From: Elysia chlorotica
Taxonomy: Eukaryota > Mollusca > Gastropoda > Plakobranchidae
Length of the DNA: 64,000 bases
Direction of reading: 5' to 3'
NCBI GenBank assembly: GCA_003991915.1
Contig: RQTK01000157.1
Coordinates: 160,474-224,473, forward strand
The notes beneath the pieces are model-generated. The model had not been told where the DNA came from and did no database searches. It saw nothing but the letters and a program-made list of their open reading frames with translations. Position 1 is the first letter of the stretch; each line of letters starts with the position of its first letter. Positions 1-11,676 of this stretch are shown here, one piece after another. The position numbers and the translations under genes were made by a program.

Positions 1-303
1 GTTTTTTGCCTTAGGTAACAGGTGAAAAATGAAAATAAAGTTGCATTTTATATCCCAACATATTCTCTATGAACAAAAAATGTAAAATAATACTATTACT
101 AGACACCCCAGTAAATGCGTACCTCACTACCTGTGTAATGTTACATATACAGTATCTATACTTCTAACATATTTAGTTTATCATTTTATGCACCCAGTCT
201 TTGCACAAGGTACAAAATCCTCCTGGAGCAATTTCTCAAACATTTCAGAGACACACTTCAGTCAAAAAACACACACAAATGACACTGATTTTTTTGTTAT
301 CAC

Positions 304-309
304 TTTATT
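304..309 (-). terminator. RPL6 polyadenylation signal
   Basis: On the minus strand AATAAA begins 8 nt after the RPL6 stop codon at 317-319. Such a minimal 3' UTR is typical of ribosomal protein genes. Confidence 0.8.
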
Positions 310-316
310 GACACAT

Positions 317-3300
317 TTAAAACACCATTTTATGAGGAAATTGGTTGTTGGAGAGAGAGAACATCGACCCAAGGTAGCCAAAGAGCAGCTTCTTCTCTTT
401 CTGTTTGCGGATGACATCTAGGATTTGACGATCCACATTGGCCTGGTCTTCTTTGCGCTCATCGCTTACAGTGTACACCTTGAGTGAAACAAAAAGTGAA
501 ATAATTATTAAGTGAAAATTTTTTTGAGTGCTCTATAAATATACTTGGAAAAGAAAAGGGCATAAAAAGACAAAGAGAAAAATGTGTGATAAAGCAAGCA
601 ATTCACATCTCAAAAAGGCATGAGAATGAGAAGAAAAAAAAGCTAATCACTGTCATTTTACTGTAACACATATTTTCCCCCGATCTCCTGCACATAATCG
701 ACAAGGACCGGTCTACTTATGTGCATAATGAGTCAAGATGAGTTGGTTTAATGTCACTACAAACATGGCAATGGTCTAGATCATTTGGTTCATTTATATC
801 AATAAATAGTCTAAAACAGAAGCTTAATGAAAAAAAAAATAAAAAAATACCATGGACCAGTTCTATCTAGTAATTTCGTCTTTGTTTATCTCCATCTGAC
901 AACGCATCTTTGTTACATCCATCTGAGTGTTAAAAGACACCACATCAGCAAGATACATGATACAGCCCTTGCGTGAACTATATATTATGACGGTTGGCTG
1001 AAAAGCATCTAAAAACTTGCATCATATCACCTTTATGTTGGACATTTAAGCTCTAGCGCGCAGACTGCAACCTGTGTGTGGGTTTGCTCAAGTCCTAATA
1101 CATAGTCATGACTTTTCCAATAATTTTGATACATGTATATAAATTGTCCATTTTATTTAGGTTTCTTTTAGTCTCACTTCAGCTAGATTAGATATTGAAC
1201 AAGTGTATGATCAAACTTGTAGTATTCAGAGCATGTTTCTTTGGATTCTTCAAAATTATAAACTACAAAACCCCTCCTTAACATGCAATCAGGAATAACA
1301 GTTAAAAAATATCCAGCCCATGATCTTTGTCATTTAACTTGAACGAATTTACAACTTCTCATCAAATTGTCAGTCATGCAAACCCAAACCAATGTTCTAA
1401 TAAGCTTCTTTTAAACAGTAAATAGAAATAAAGAATGCCAAGAGACACCTATTTTATCTACTTATTCATTTCAGTTGTCGCATATTACATCATTCCTGAC
1501 TTGTTGTTAGACATTTAAACTTGTACATGCTATTGTCATGTCTAGACTTTAGTACTCTATAGATATCAGACATTTTATTTGCACACCCGTTTTTTAATTA
1601 TGTCGGAATTAACGGATTGCCACCCTTGTATACACATGAAAATTACAATAATTAAACAGCTTAGTATTAAGTCTTCAAAAGTCTATGACAGATTGCCCCT
1701 GAAATACCTTAAACGTGAGAAAGGTACATGTATACAGTTAAAAATACAGATTTAGAATTAAAAATAAAATTGCTCAATAGAACTCTTGGACTTAATACTC
1801 CCTCTGCTAGATCTAGATTGACTGTGAGTCCCAAAGTGAGGGAAGCTAGCAATGAAACTCCAAATAATGAGTGAATGAAAGATAACTGTGTTGACCACAC
1901 GCTTCAATTCAAAAATAGAACTTTATTCTGGATCTTGATATAATATCCATTGTTGGAAACGAAGGCAAGTCAGAAGGTAAGGATAGACAGATTGCCGTGA
2001 TGATGTTGTTAGGACAAATAAAGTCAATCACAAACCACAGTGAATTGATCTAGGCTATAATGGATCATCCTGATAGACCACCGATAGTGAACAAAGAGAT
2101 GCATATCGATTAAAAATTAACATTAACACCCCGCCCGATTTTTTAAAGAGCACTTTTAATGTAAAGAAAACCTTGTAACGTAATGTAGTCTTAAGGGTCG
2201 CGCCAAGAGTGAACAACTTGAAACAGAAAGGTTTACCTAAATTGATATAGAAAGCAAAACGAGTTTTAGACTTTAGCGGCACATGTACTTATGTTTTAAA
2301 TCGTAATAATTCTTGTACTGTATTAGATTGTAAACTGAAACTTTAAGTACTTCCGTTTTGAAAGGGAAAGCAGCGTACCCTCGATTTCTAACTTTAGTTT
2401 ATTAGCCAACGGCAGCGCGGACACAAATTTTGCAATAAATTTAGGACGGCCCGCAGTAATCTGTGATCCCTGCATGCAGTATTTCTTTATCTGTAGAACT
2501 TACTTCCTTTTCAGTACTGAAAATGTCACCCTCAGTGTGCTTGGGTTTCTTTGACTTCTGACGCTTGAAGTACTCATCGTTAACACGATCAGGAACCTTC
2601 ACGCCCTTGATATCCAACTTTGTCTTTGTGGCAATCACATACCTCTGGTTGATACGCCTCAAAGGACAACCATTAAGATGGTAAGGTCCTGAACAAAAAA
2701 AAAGCACAGGTTGATATTTTGCTTCACATTTAGCACCCCAACCCCTTCAATGTCTATGCTCATTTGGTTTTCATGTTAAAACAGTAGTTTAAGGACACAT
2801 TTTTACTACCCTGTAGAGTTCACAAGTTTTAGAGTGCAAAGTTTCTTGAGCAAACAATTAAAATGTGTCACTCATATTATGACAACAGAATATATCTATA
2901 ATTTCAAAAATGTAACTTTACATCTTGGTTTTGTTAATCTCAACCCAAAGAAAATATACAACAATATTGCCAAGCTGGGTTATGATTTGATTTTGATTTT
3001 GCACCGGCTACCAAGTACCAAGGCTAATAATGCCATGAACCTGTTGGTAGTGCGTGAACAACTTGAAGACAAAATCTATTATTTAGCATAGAAAAAATTA
3101 CATAGCCAAATGATACACGCACAAGCATAACCGAGTCCGACAGGAAAGATAAACGAATCAACGGTATCAAACTAACTACCCCACACGAAGGACCAGAATA
3201 CAGTAAGTGAAAAAAATCGTATAAAAAAAGTGGAGATTCCAAGGAATTACCTTGAGCCTACAATTTTCAAGAAAATTTCACCTTCACCTTGAAAGTAAAC

Positions 3301-6300
3301 CCCAAGAAATATTTTATACAAACAAAAGTGGCAACATATTGATTACCAGATTGGAAGCAAGCTGGGAAAGTGGAAGACTGCAGTAGTTTTTAAACCTATG
3401 ATAACGTTTACTTTTCCTTTGTAAAACAACTTCCCAAACTTCAAAGAAATCATATTCAGAAATTAAATCTCATCAGTCCCTTTCAAGTAAGTTTCAGTCT
3501 CTATCTTAACTTGTTCAATATGAGCCCAAAGAAAATATACACAAATATTACCAAGCCGGGCCAATATTGTTTTGCTTTTGCACCGGCTACCAAGTACCAA
3601 GGCTAATAACTGCCATGAACCTGTTGGTAGTGCGTGAATAACTTGAAGAAATCTATTATCTAGCATAACAAAAATCACACAGCCAAACGACACGCACAGA
3701 CAAGAGTTACTGACTTTGACTGGAAAGATGAATCAACGCTATCAAACTAACTACCCCTCGAAGGACCAGAATACATTTTAGTGAACAAATCTGATGAAAA
3801 AAAGTGGAGATATGTAAGGAATTACCTTGAGGAGCCTACAATGTTCAAGAAAATTTCACCTTTATAACCTTTCTTTATCTTGAAAGTAACTCCAAGAAAT
3901 ATTTTATACGAACAAAAGCAACATCATATTGATTACCAGATTGGAAGTAAGCTGGGACAGTGAAAGACAGCAGTTGTTTTTAAACCTTGGATAACATTTA
4001 CTTTCCCTTGTAAAACAACTTCCCAAACATCAAAGAAATCATATTCTGAAATTAAATCTCATTAACCATTTTCATGTAAGATTCAGTCTTCATCTTAACT
4101 TGTTCAATCCGAGCCCAAAGAAAATATACAAATATTACCAAGCTGGGCCATGATTGTTTTGCTTTTGCACCGGCTACCAAGTACCAAGGCTAATAACTGC
4201 CATGAACCTGTTGGTAGTGCGTGAACAACTTAAGTAATCTATTATCTAGCATAGCAAAAATCACACAGCCAAACGACACACGCACAAGCATAACCGAGTC
4301 CGACTGGAAAGATGAATCAACAGTATCAAATTAACTACCCCATGAACGACCAGAATACATTTAGTGAACAAATTTGATTTAAAAAAAAAAAGAGATTCTA
4401 AAGAATTACCTAGAGGAGCCTACAATTTTTAAGAAAATTTCACCGTTATAACCTTCCTTAATCTTGAAAGTAACTCCAAGAAATATTTTCTACAAACAAA
4501 AAGCAACATCAGATTAGAAGTAAGCTGGGACAGTGGAAGACTGCGATTGTTTTAAAACCTATGATAATGTTTACTACTTCCCAAACTTCAAAGAAATAAT
4601 ATTCTGAAATTTCATCAGCCCCTTTCAAGTAAGTTTCAGTCTTTATCTTAACTTGTTCAATCTGAGCCCAAAGAAAATATACAAATATTACCAGGCTGGG
4701 CCATGATTGTTTTGCTTTTGCACCGGCTACCAAGTACCAAGGCTAATAACTGCCATGAACCTGTTGGTAGTGCTTTATCAAATATGTAGACTTATGAATG
4801 CCACCAAAGTCAGATTTGAAAATCTAGGTGAAAAAAAAATCCTATCATAAATAACCAAAGTAAAGTCACTTAATTCATAAAAAGTGTCCAAACCTGTCTA
4901 TTTTCACATTGCGGCATCAGGGTACGATTCTCTTCTAAACTACTAACACCTATACTCTCCATTAAATATTCTGAGCCTACAACTATTTACCAAGAATCTA
5001 TATTGCCCCAGCCAGCAGGGAACCAAAACACACAAGAATTTTTTTCAAAGTATCACTGAATCATCTCATATTTCCTTACTAAAGAAAAAATTAAATGAAA
5101 AGACTACATTAAAATTTAAATATTACACTCCATAGAATCCATGTAGCCATGTCTCACAACAAAACAAATATTTAAATGTAACAATATATTTAAACAAGGT
5201 ATATGTTTCATATTAACCCACAGAAAATATACAAAATATGAACTGAAGGGCTAAAATGTGTTTTGGTATTGCACCGGCTACCAAATACCAAGGCCAACAA
5301 CACCATGGACCTGTTTGTAGTGCATCAAGAACTTAAAGGAGAGGAAACTAAATTGAAATAAGAACACGCTCAAAGGCATGTGCATATAAAAATATATTTT
5401 AAGGACTAGTACAACACTTGAAACACTGCAATCTGTTTGTGTGACTTCAACATGGTGAATTTTCATTAATTGTCTAGCCCCCATCCCAGAAATTTATTTC
5501 TACAGACTAGATTGAAAACCTGATGTGTCTCAAATTCATTTTTATATAAAAAAAAAGTACCAAGGATAAAGGTGGCCTCAATAATTAGATTTTTACTTTA
5601 CTCCATATAACCACAAAATTCAAGACATAACGATCCACCCACCTGTCACTAGAAGAAGACCAGTGTTAAGCTGCTTCAGAAAGACAACTCTCTGAAATAA
5701 AAGATCAAACATCACTTGAAAATAGATAAAATTTTAATACAGCAGCCGCCCTATCACCACAAAAAATAAAAATAAAAAAAATCTCGAAATTTAAAAATCA
5801 AACTACTTAAAGCAAGGATGTAAATAATATTGTAACTTTTCAAGACCTTTTGTTTTTTATAAAAATTGATGGACCAAACCAAGAGCTATACAAGAAAGAA
5901 TTATTAGAATCTAAATGTCTAAAAAATAACCACTTTCATACATTTCAACATAAAAAAGGGAAAAAAAGTGAAATTTATTAGGAAAAAAAAACCCACCAAA
6001 ACATTGGCCTAGGTCTCAAAAGCAACAAAACACATGCCGCAAGTTACACAACAGAAATGCCACTTGGCCCTGTCAAAATTTCCGAAACTTCAGTGGGGGA
6101 AAGGGAAAAAAGAGTGTAGGGGGATCAGGGGGCGTAGCACCTATGGGACCAAAACTTCCATCCATCTAAAACGACTCTTGAGAAAGACCCTGAGGTGATG
6201 AAGGGGTACACCTTACTAAAGCACAACACGTTTTATTCGCCAACAGACATATAATTGCGAGGAATAAAATGTACAACAAATTTTTTTCTTTACCGGGTTC

Positions 6301-7481
6301 CATTTAGACCCATAGATGTATAATATGTATCAAAATTTGCCTCATCGGAGTCTATATTTTACATCAGATCTAGTTTCATAATGATAAGAACGTTGGCAAA
6401 ACTTACAATGTGCAGAGCGCGACCATTTCATGGTGGCGTGGCTACCTTTCCGGAAATTTCTGGGAAAATACCCCTGACACAAGTTACAACCTCCAAGAAA
6501 TTGCAATTTGCTTATCAAGACACTGAACCTTAACTCCCAACCATTTAGCATCAGCTTTTTACCTTGCCCTTATGCCTGCCTGCTACCAGGATGAGAATGG
6601 TTCCAGGTGTAATTGATTCCCTGAGCTTTCTCTTGTGCTGGTTGAATGCAATCTTGTGATTTTTCAATTTTCTTGGCTTGTCTTCTGTTGGATACCAGCG
6701 GGGCTAAGAGAAAAAAATAATAAATAGTATGTAAAAAACAAACCTTAAACAAGACTAAAAATATAAATGAAAACAAAAGCCCATAGCATTGATGCCAACC
6801 AGGTAATATTTTTTAAACTTGGTAAGTGGCAAGGAATTGTAATAAAACATCCACTCGATAGACATCAACTACATGATGACCACAGTATGCAAACTTTTGG
6901 TTCATACTTAAAATCTGTGAATTAATGGAAATTTGTCACCACAGCTGTAGGCTAGACCAATGGTTGGTAAATTTGAACAAGCAGTGATTTTGGCCATATT
7001 CAATGTTTACTGAAGGCAAGGAAATTGGATGAATATTGTATTTAAAGCAAGAGATTTCTGTAAGTAAGAACTCGTAGAGAATGTTGTGGGGAAGTTCAGC
7101 TTTCTCAAGGTAAAGTAAAATCGACATTTCTCTTTAACATTTGGTAGGCCTACTCTGATCTTTATTTCAAACAAAGTAATACAGAAAAGAACAGGGATAG
7201 GCCTACATTTCCTATATTGTATTATTGTGCTGTTTTCTTTTGGCTGTTCGCCACTTTCCTTCTTTGTATAGATTCTAGAATCTCGGAATGCTACTAAATC
7301 TAAATCTAGGCCTACTACTCTCTCGGCTCCTCAACACTAAAATGACAGAAATCCATTCAAAAAGCTTATGTTAAAAAAAAAAGGCACTTACCATCCTCTT
7401 CACTCGTACTTGTCTTTCACCTCCATTTTTGTCGCCACCAACTTTCTTGGCGACGACGGTTGGCTCCTTAGTTGTCGGCAT
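317..7481 (-). CDS. RPL6: Large-subunit ribosomal protein L6 (eL6), 5 coding exons
   Basis: Encodes eL6, a structural protein of the cytosolic 60S ribosomal subunit. Coding exons in transcript order are 7392-7481, 6563-6703, 5643-5691, 2504-2688 and 317-478. All have GT-AG borders and matching phases, giving 208 aa. Family landmarks are readable: VGGDKNGG near the N-terminus, [56 protein letters not shown] and the C-terminus FPHKMVF, close to the human LTNGIYPHKLVF ending. The length is shorter than human (288 aa) because the lysine-rich N-terminal extension is absent, as is usual in invertebrates. The start ATG lies directly at a splice acceptor (TTTTTTCAG/ATG), so the leader sits on an upstream exon. 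An AATAAA lies within 10 bp of the stop. The intron between the third and fourth coding exons carries five H/ACA snoRNA copies. Identity is considered near certain. Confidence 0.96.
2929..3055 (-). ncRNA. H/ACA box snoRNA, copy 1 of 5 in RPL6 intron
   Basis: Transcribed with RPL6 (minus strand). Hairpin 1 closes GCAC with GTGC and contains ACTACCAACAGG...TTGGTAGCC. It is followed by hinge H box AAATCA (ANANNA). Hairpin 2 is closed by AATC/GATT and AACCC/GGGTT, then ends in an ACA box three nt from the 3' end (TTAACAAAA). The closing stems differ from copies 2-4 but stay paired. It should be released from the intron and guide pseudouridylation; the target is not assigned. Confidence 0.78.
3509..3635 (-). 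ncRNA. H/ACA box snoRNA, copy 2 of 5 in RPL6 intron
   Basis: Same architecture as the neighbouring copies: hairpin 1 (GCAC...GTGC), H box AAAGCA, hairpin 2 closed by CAATAT/ATATTG and GCCC/GGGC, then ACA box in TTGAACAAG. Hairpin 1 is almost identical to copies 1, 3 and 4. The apical stem AATAT/ATATT sits above an internal loop that would be the guide pocket, about 13 nt upstream of ACA, as expected for the class. Confidence 0.8.
4098..4222 (-). ncRNA. H/ACA box snoRNA, copy 3 of 5 in RPL6 intron
   Basis: Hairpin 1 matches copy 2. H box AAAGCA. Hairpin 2 is closed by CAATC/GATTG and GGCCC/GGGCT and followed by ACA box in TTGAACAAG. The AT-to-C and AT-to-G changes relative to copy 2 occur on opposite strands of the closing stem, so pairing is kept. 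Confidence 0.8.
4651..4775 (-). ncRNA. H/ACA box snoRNA, copy 4 of 5 in RPL6 intron
   Basis: Hairpin 1, H box AAAGCA and hairpin 2 (CAATC/GATTG, GGCCC/GGGCT) are nearly identical to copy 3, with the ACA box in TTGAACAAG. The 5' flank beyond the hairpin differs from copies 1-3: the shared GTGAA-type flank is missing. The duplicated unit is therefore cut at this edge, although the RNA body is intact. Confidence 0.78.
5201..5325 (-). ncRNA. H/ACA box snoRNA, copy 5 of 5 in RPL6 intron (divergent)
   Basis: The most divergent copy and first in transcript order. Hairpin 1 keeps GCAC...GTGC. The H box is ATACCA. Hairpin 2 is closed by CAT/ATG and AGCCC/GGGTT, with the ACA box in TGAAACATA. The internal-loop (guide) nucleotides differ from copies 1-4, so it may have a different target or reduced function. 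Confidence 0.7.
6260..6500. repeat. Unclassified interspersed repeat, partial copy in RPL6 intron
   Basis: Shares AACAAATTTTTTTCTTTACCGG with 26760-26783, and TGGTGGCGTGGC..CCTTTCCGGAAATTTCTGGG with 27221-27260. Confidence 0.5.
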
Positions 7482-7907
7482 CTGAAAAAAGATTAAATCC
7501 ACATAGATCTAAACCTGTTCCCACGTAGGCTATTCATCTATTTACTGACCAAACTACATGGCCTTATTCAGAAAACATCAAGATTCCATCTTTAAAACTA
7601 AAAGGCCTTATTCAGAAAACAGCAATATTCCATCTTTAACTTTGTTATTTTTGTTAAAAGAGAAGATTACAAGATCTCTAGGTGTAGTCCGGATCTTTCT
7701 AATCGAGAATTTACGAGTCAACTAGAGTTTCAACAGAAGCAGGACATGTTTTTCATCGTAATACACATATAAATTCACGAAATTATAACGTATTTGATTA
7801 TACATTGTTTCTTGAATTAATATATGGGACTAAAAAGGTTGGATTAACAAATTAACAAAGTGATTGAAATTAAATTGAAACAGGGCTTCAACTAATTTTA
7901 CACCTAC

Positions 7908-7935
7908 CCTGATGAAAGCCTTTGGAAAAAGGAAG
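7908..7935 (-). promoter_or_regulatory. Probable RPL6 5' leader exon with TOP motif
   Basis: Minus-strand sequence CTTCCTTTTTCC (7935-7924) is followed by a short stretch ending at a consensus donor G/GTAGGT (exon end 7908). The coding exon at 7481 starts immediately after a splice acceptor, so a non-coding first exon is required upstream. This pyrimidine start plus a donor about 28 nt later fits the terminal oligopyrimidine leaders of ribosomal protein mRNAs, which put translation under growth control. The transcription start is inferred, not observed. Confidence 0.6.
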
Positions 7936-9474
7936 TGCTTGAGTTGTTGACCTGGCTAAGTGAGGCGCAACTAGATGGTCAAACTCATAAATGTTTTTTT
8001 TACACCTTTGAAAAAAAGATGTAATTGTTTAAAAAATAATACATATGTTTCTTAAAAATGTATTTAAAAATTAATATTTAAATAAAAATACTTTCATGCT
8101 TGAAAAATATCTCAACATAAAATAAATAAGAAATACATCAACGAAAGTTATACCCACACGAATAGTAATAAGGCATTAAAGAATGCATTGCAGAAAGCCA
8201 TGGGATTGAAATCGAAAGTAGGGCCTCTACATAAGTTCATTTATGGGGGAGAAGCCTAAATCCAGATTCTTTACATCCAAATCCTTGACATTCGTGGAGA
8301 AAAGCCACTATTCAATTTTACATCAATGGGTAGGTCGTATTCGTATATTTATATTTTGGACTGTAGATCTACATCCCCATTAGAGACTCTATAGTTGCCG
8401 TTTCTGCCTCAATGAATGATACTATAAATTTTGATTGGCATCAAACTAAAAGACATTTTGAGGTTTTTGATCGTTCTATCAAACTCAAAGCAACAAAGAT
8501 GACTTCCACTAGATCTAGATCTAGATCTCGTTACTTTTCTTGGCTAGGCTATGTGGCTCGACAATGTTAAGCACCGAATGTAAGGTAGTATCTAGAAGCA
8601 CTTTATTTGTTCATATCAAATTCTTAAGTCTTACCGTAAAAAAAAGACTTTTAAAAGCTCTCTAATATCTTTTAGAACGTTATTTAGGGCCTAGGTCTTT
8701 AACCATGTTTAGTAAAAAAAAATTGTGGTACAAAGCGTTTTAAAATGCTCATTATTTATACAGAAACACAATATTTAGTAGTGTGAAGGCTTTGCTATTG
8801 CATTTAATAACAAGTAGGCTACCACTATGACTGTCTCTCTGCAAAGCAAGCTCCCAATCTTGATTCTTTAACATCACATGTCTAAAGTCTAAGTGTAAGT
8901 ATTATTGTTTTTCATAGCCGCAGAGATGAATACAATTATGCAAACTATCTGCTGGAAAACATACACCACTCATCTATAATTGAATTATTGGTTTTAATGG
9001 CGGAGAAAAATCTGAATCAATTGCTGAACATCGGTTATCATTATCAGGAGCTTACAGCAGCCTTGTTACCTGTTATGCTGACATTAAATGACGATTTCTT
9101 CAATTTTTGGGACAAAATCAGTTAATACAGCATTAGTTGTTACAGTACAATCTGCTTAGTATCCTGTTTAAGATCTTAAGCTATGGCTTTAAATTTAAAC
9201 TATAGATATCTGAGGGACCTATTTCTTTTTTTTTTTCACCACTTCCCTCCTTGGTGTCAATACAATGTTATGAGCTGGTATCTCCCCTCTGACTGTGTGG
9301 GGTAGGACGTTATTTTGCCAGCCATGAGTCATGGGACCTGTCAACGATACAGCCCAGATGTTGCTGTTGGCAGTTAAAGCACCAATCAAAGAAACAAACC
9401 AACATGGCATGACCTATGTATTTGTAAAACCTAATCAGATTGGAGATTAATTTTACCTTGTTTCTATTTTTCAG
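7936..9474. other. Divergent spacer between RPL6 and INO80E
   Basis: No coding exon is seen. It must hold the INO80E promoter and non-coding first exon, because the first coding exon at 9475 begins at an acceptor; neither could be placed. The spacer contains a TCTAGATC-rich cluster near 8510-8530 and a SINE tail at 9235-9405. Confidence 0.5.
9235..9405 (+). mobile_element. tRNA-derived SINE, diverged 3' part
   Basis: TTGGTGTCAATACAATGTTA, then ATACAGCCCAGATGTTGCTG, TTGGCAGTTAAAGCACCAAT and an AAACAAACC tail follow the order of the family blocks. Confidence 0.55.
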
Positions 9475-10025
9475 GCCCAAAACAATAACAAGACATGATG
9501 CCTGTCGCGGGGGACACAGGAGAAGGTATTTTTACAAACTTATCAAACCCATAATAATAATATTCATTATAATGATAATAGTGGTAGAAAATTATAATAA
9601 TGTAAAAAGTAATAATATTAATAATAATAATAATAATAATAATAATTATAATAATATAAAAAGTAATAATGTTCATAATAATATTAATGAATAAAAATGA
9701 TAACAACAACTATATAATGTAACATTGTAAATATTAAAATTTATTAATATGATTATGAATGAATGAGCTTGTCATGTCTCTCAGTTGTGAATTGTCAATG
9801 TTTAGTTTGAGTGTTGTAATAACAAGTTCTACTTCATGACAGAATTTCAATTCGTTCGATAAGCACTGAGGAGACATGTTTTAAACCAGTTATCTGTATA
9901 GACTACCCTAAACAGGTGTAGACAATGTCCAAATATGACATATTAAAATAATAATAATAATAATAATAATAATTAGTAAAAATTTGATGACAGTAATTTT
10001 TTTATTTATTTTATGGTGGCATTCA

Positions 10026-10067
<42 letters not shown>

Positions 10068-11622
10068 TTTTTTTTTTTTGTTTTGTTTGTGTTTCTGTTA
10101 AGAAGTTGAAAGGTAAAATGTTATGGTGACAGTTTCAACTGAAGCAGCATGTTTGGCTAAAACACAAATAAAATATCAATGAAAATTAAGTATGTGTAAC
10201 AGATTTTGTCTTTATAATTGAACGCAGAAGGACATGTATACACATTATCGTGGGATGATGAATATGGAATGCATAAGGAATATTTCGGGTTCACTTTTTT
10301 ATCCAGCTATATTTTTGCTCACTGTGATTCCCTTTTTCTCAGCGATTACTTACCCACATTTTGGTATCCTTCAGTTGCAGAAGAATTTGCTGAAAGCCAC
10401 ATTGACTACAAACAGAAGTACAAAGGGCTGAAGAAAAAATTGAGACTTTTGGTTTGTGTAAGTCTTTATGTATGTAATGTTATACTGAAAGATTGACATT
10501 TTCTAAAACTGTAAGTGCATTGTTTTTTTTTTATAGTTATTTTAATAGGATAATATTTTTTTGTGTTATTTAGTTTAATATTTATCAATGTAGCCATCTA
10601 TGATTATGTTAAAAAAACTTCCTGAATTATTTTAAATGATTTATTATATCTGAAGTGCCTAGTTCATCCCTTACTCAACCTAGACTGGTTAATTATGCTG
10701 TTATTCCAAAAAAATTGGATATAAGGTAAAATATAAAGTCTAGACATGTGTTTTTGACTTTTTCATAAATATAAAATGGTCTTTTAAATCAGACTATATA
10801 TGCTTCAAGAAACGATCTGAGTGTATGAAAGAAAGTCCTTTTTATTGTCAAATACTAGTGGGGCTATTTATACCAAGAATTCAACCCTTTTGTATGTATG
10901 TTCTTACTGAAAAGAGAAAGTAATACACAAGGAAATTTTAGGTTAGAGGTGAGTGGAATGTTGCTTCTGGCTGCTCAATTGGAAAATTAATGTCAGACAC
11001 ATTTTATCAATGATTGGTTGAAGAACATGAAAAGATAACTAGGGCTATGTTTACATTTGACTTCAGACATGGCCACTGTTTGGCAAAATGCAACACACAG
11101 TTCAAGGAAATAACTAAACATCTTGGTCAATTTTTAATCTAGTTCTAAAGAATAAAATATGTTTTTTTGAATATAATTATAACAACTTAAGCTTTTTTTT
11201 TATGGTTACAATTTTGATAATAAATATTTTAACTCAGAGAGCATTGAGGAAAACTATGTTTTTGGTTAATACATGTAAAATGTATTATTCTCTTGATTTC
11301 GGTACAATATTTATTCAAATTTATTATAAAAAAGTAGAATTAAATGTTAACTTTCTTATCATTAGGTGTGCTTATTACAAAACAATATTGAATATTATAA
11401 TTCAAAACCTTTACCATGAAATATATATTACATGTCTTTTTCAACTTTTGCTTTTACCTCTTGTATATTTTTAGTTTTGAGCTTTTAATTTTCGTTAAGT
11501 TTAATTTGTATGCATCCTTGTCCATACAAGATATTTTGTTGCATGATACTTACAACTGTGTAAAGCATTTTAAGATTTATAAAAATATAAAGTGCTCTAT
11601 GGTTGTAATTTATAATAATGTA

Positions 11623-11676
<54 letters not shown>

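Noticed and set aside
2834..3091. 85-codon plus-strand frame overlapping snoRNA copy 1
   Set aside because: Antisense to the snoRNA and RPL6 intron; the repeated element does not preserve this frame in the other copies.
2929..5325. CRISPR-like array from regularly spaced repeats
   Set aside because: Eukaryotic intron, repeat units too long, spacers related to each other, and units fold as H/ACA RNAs.
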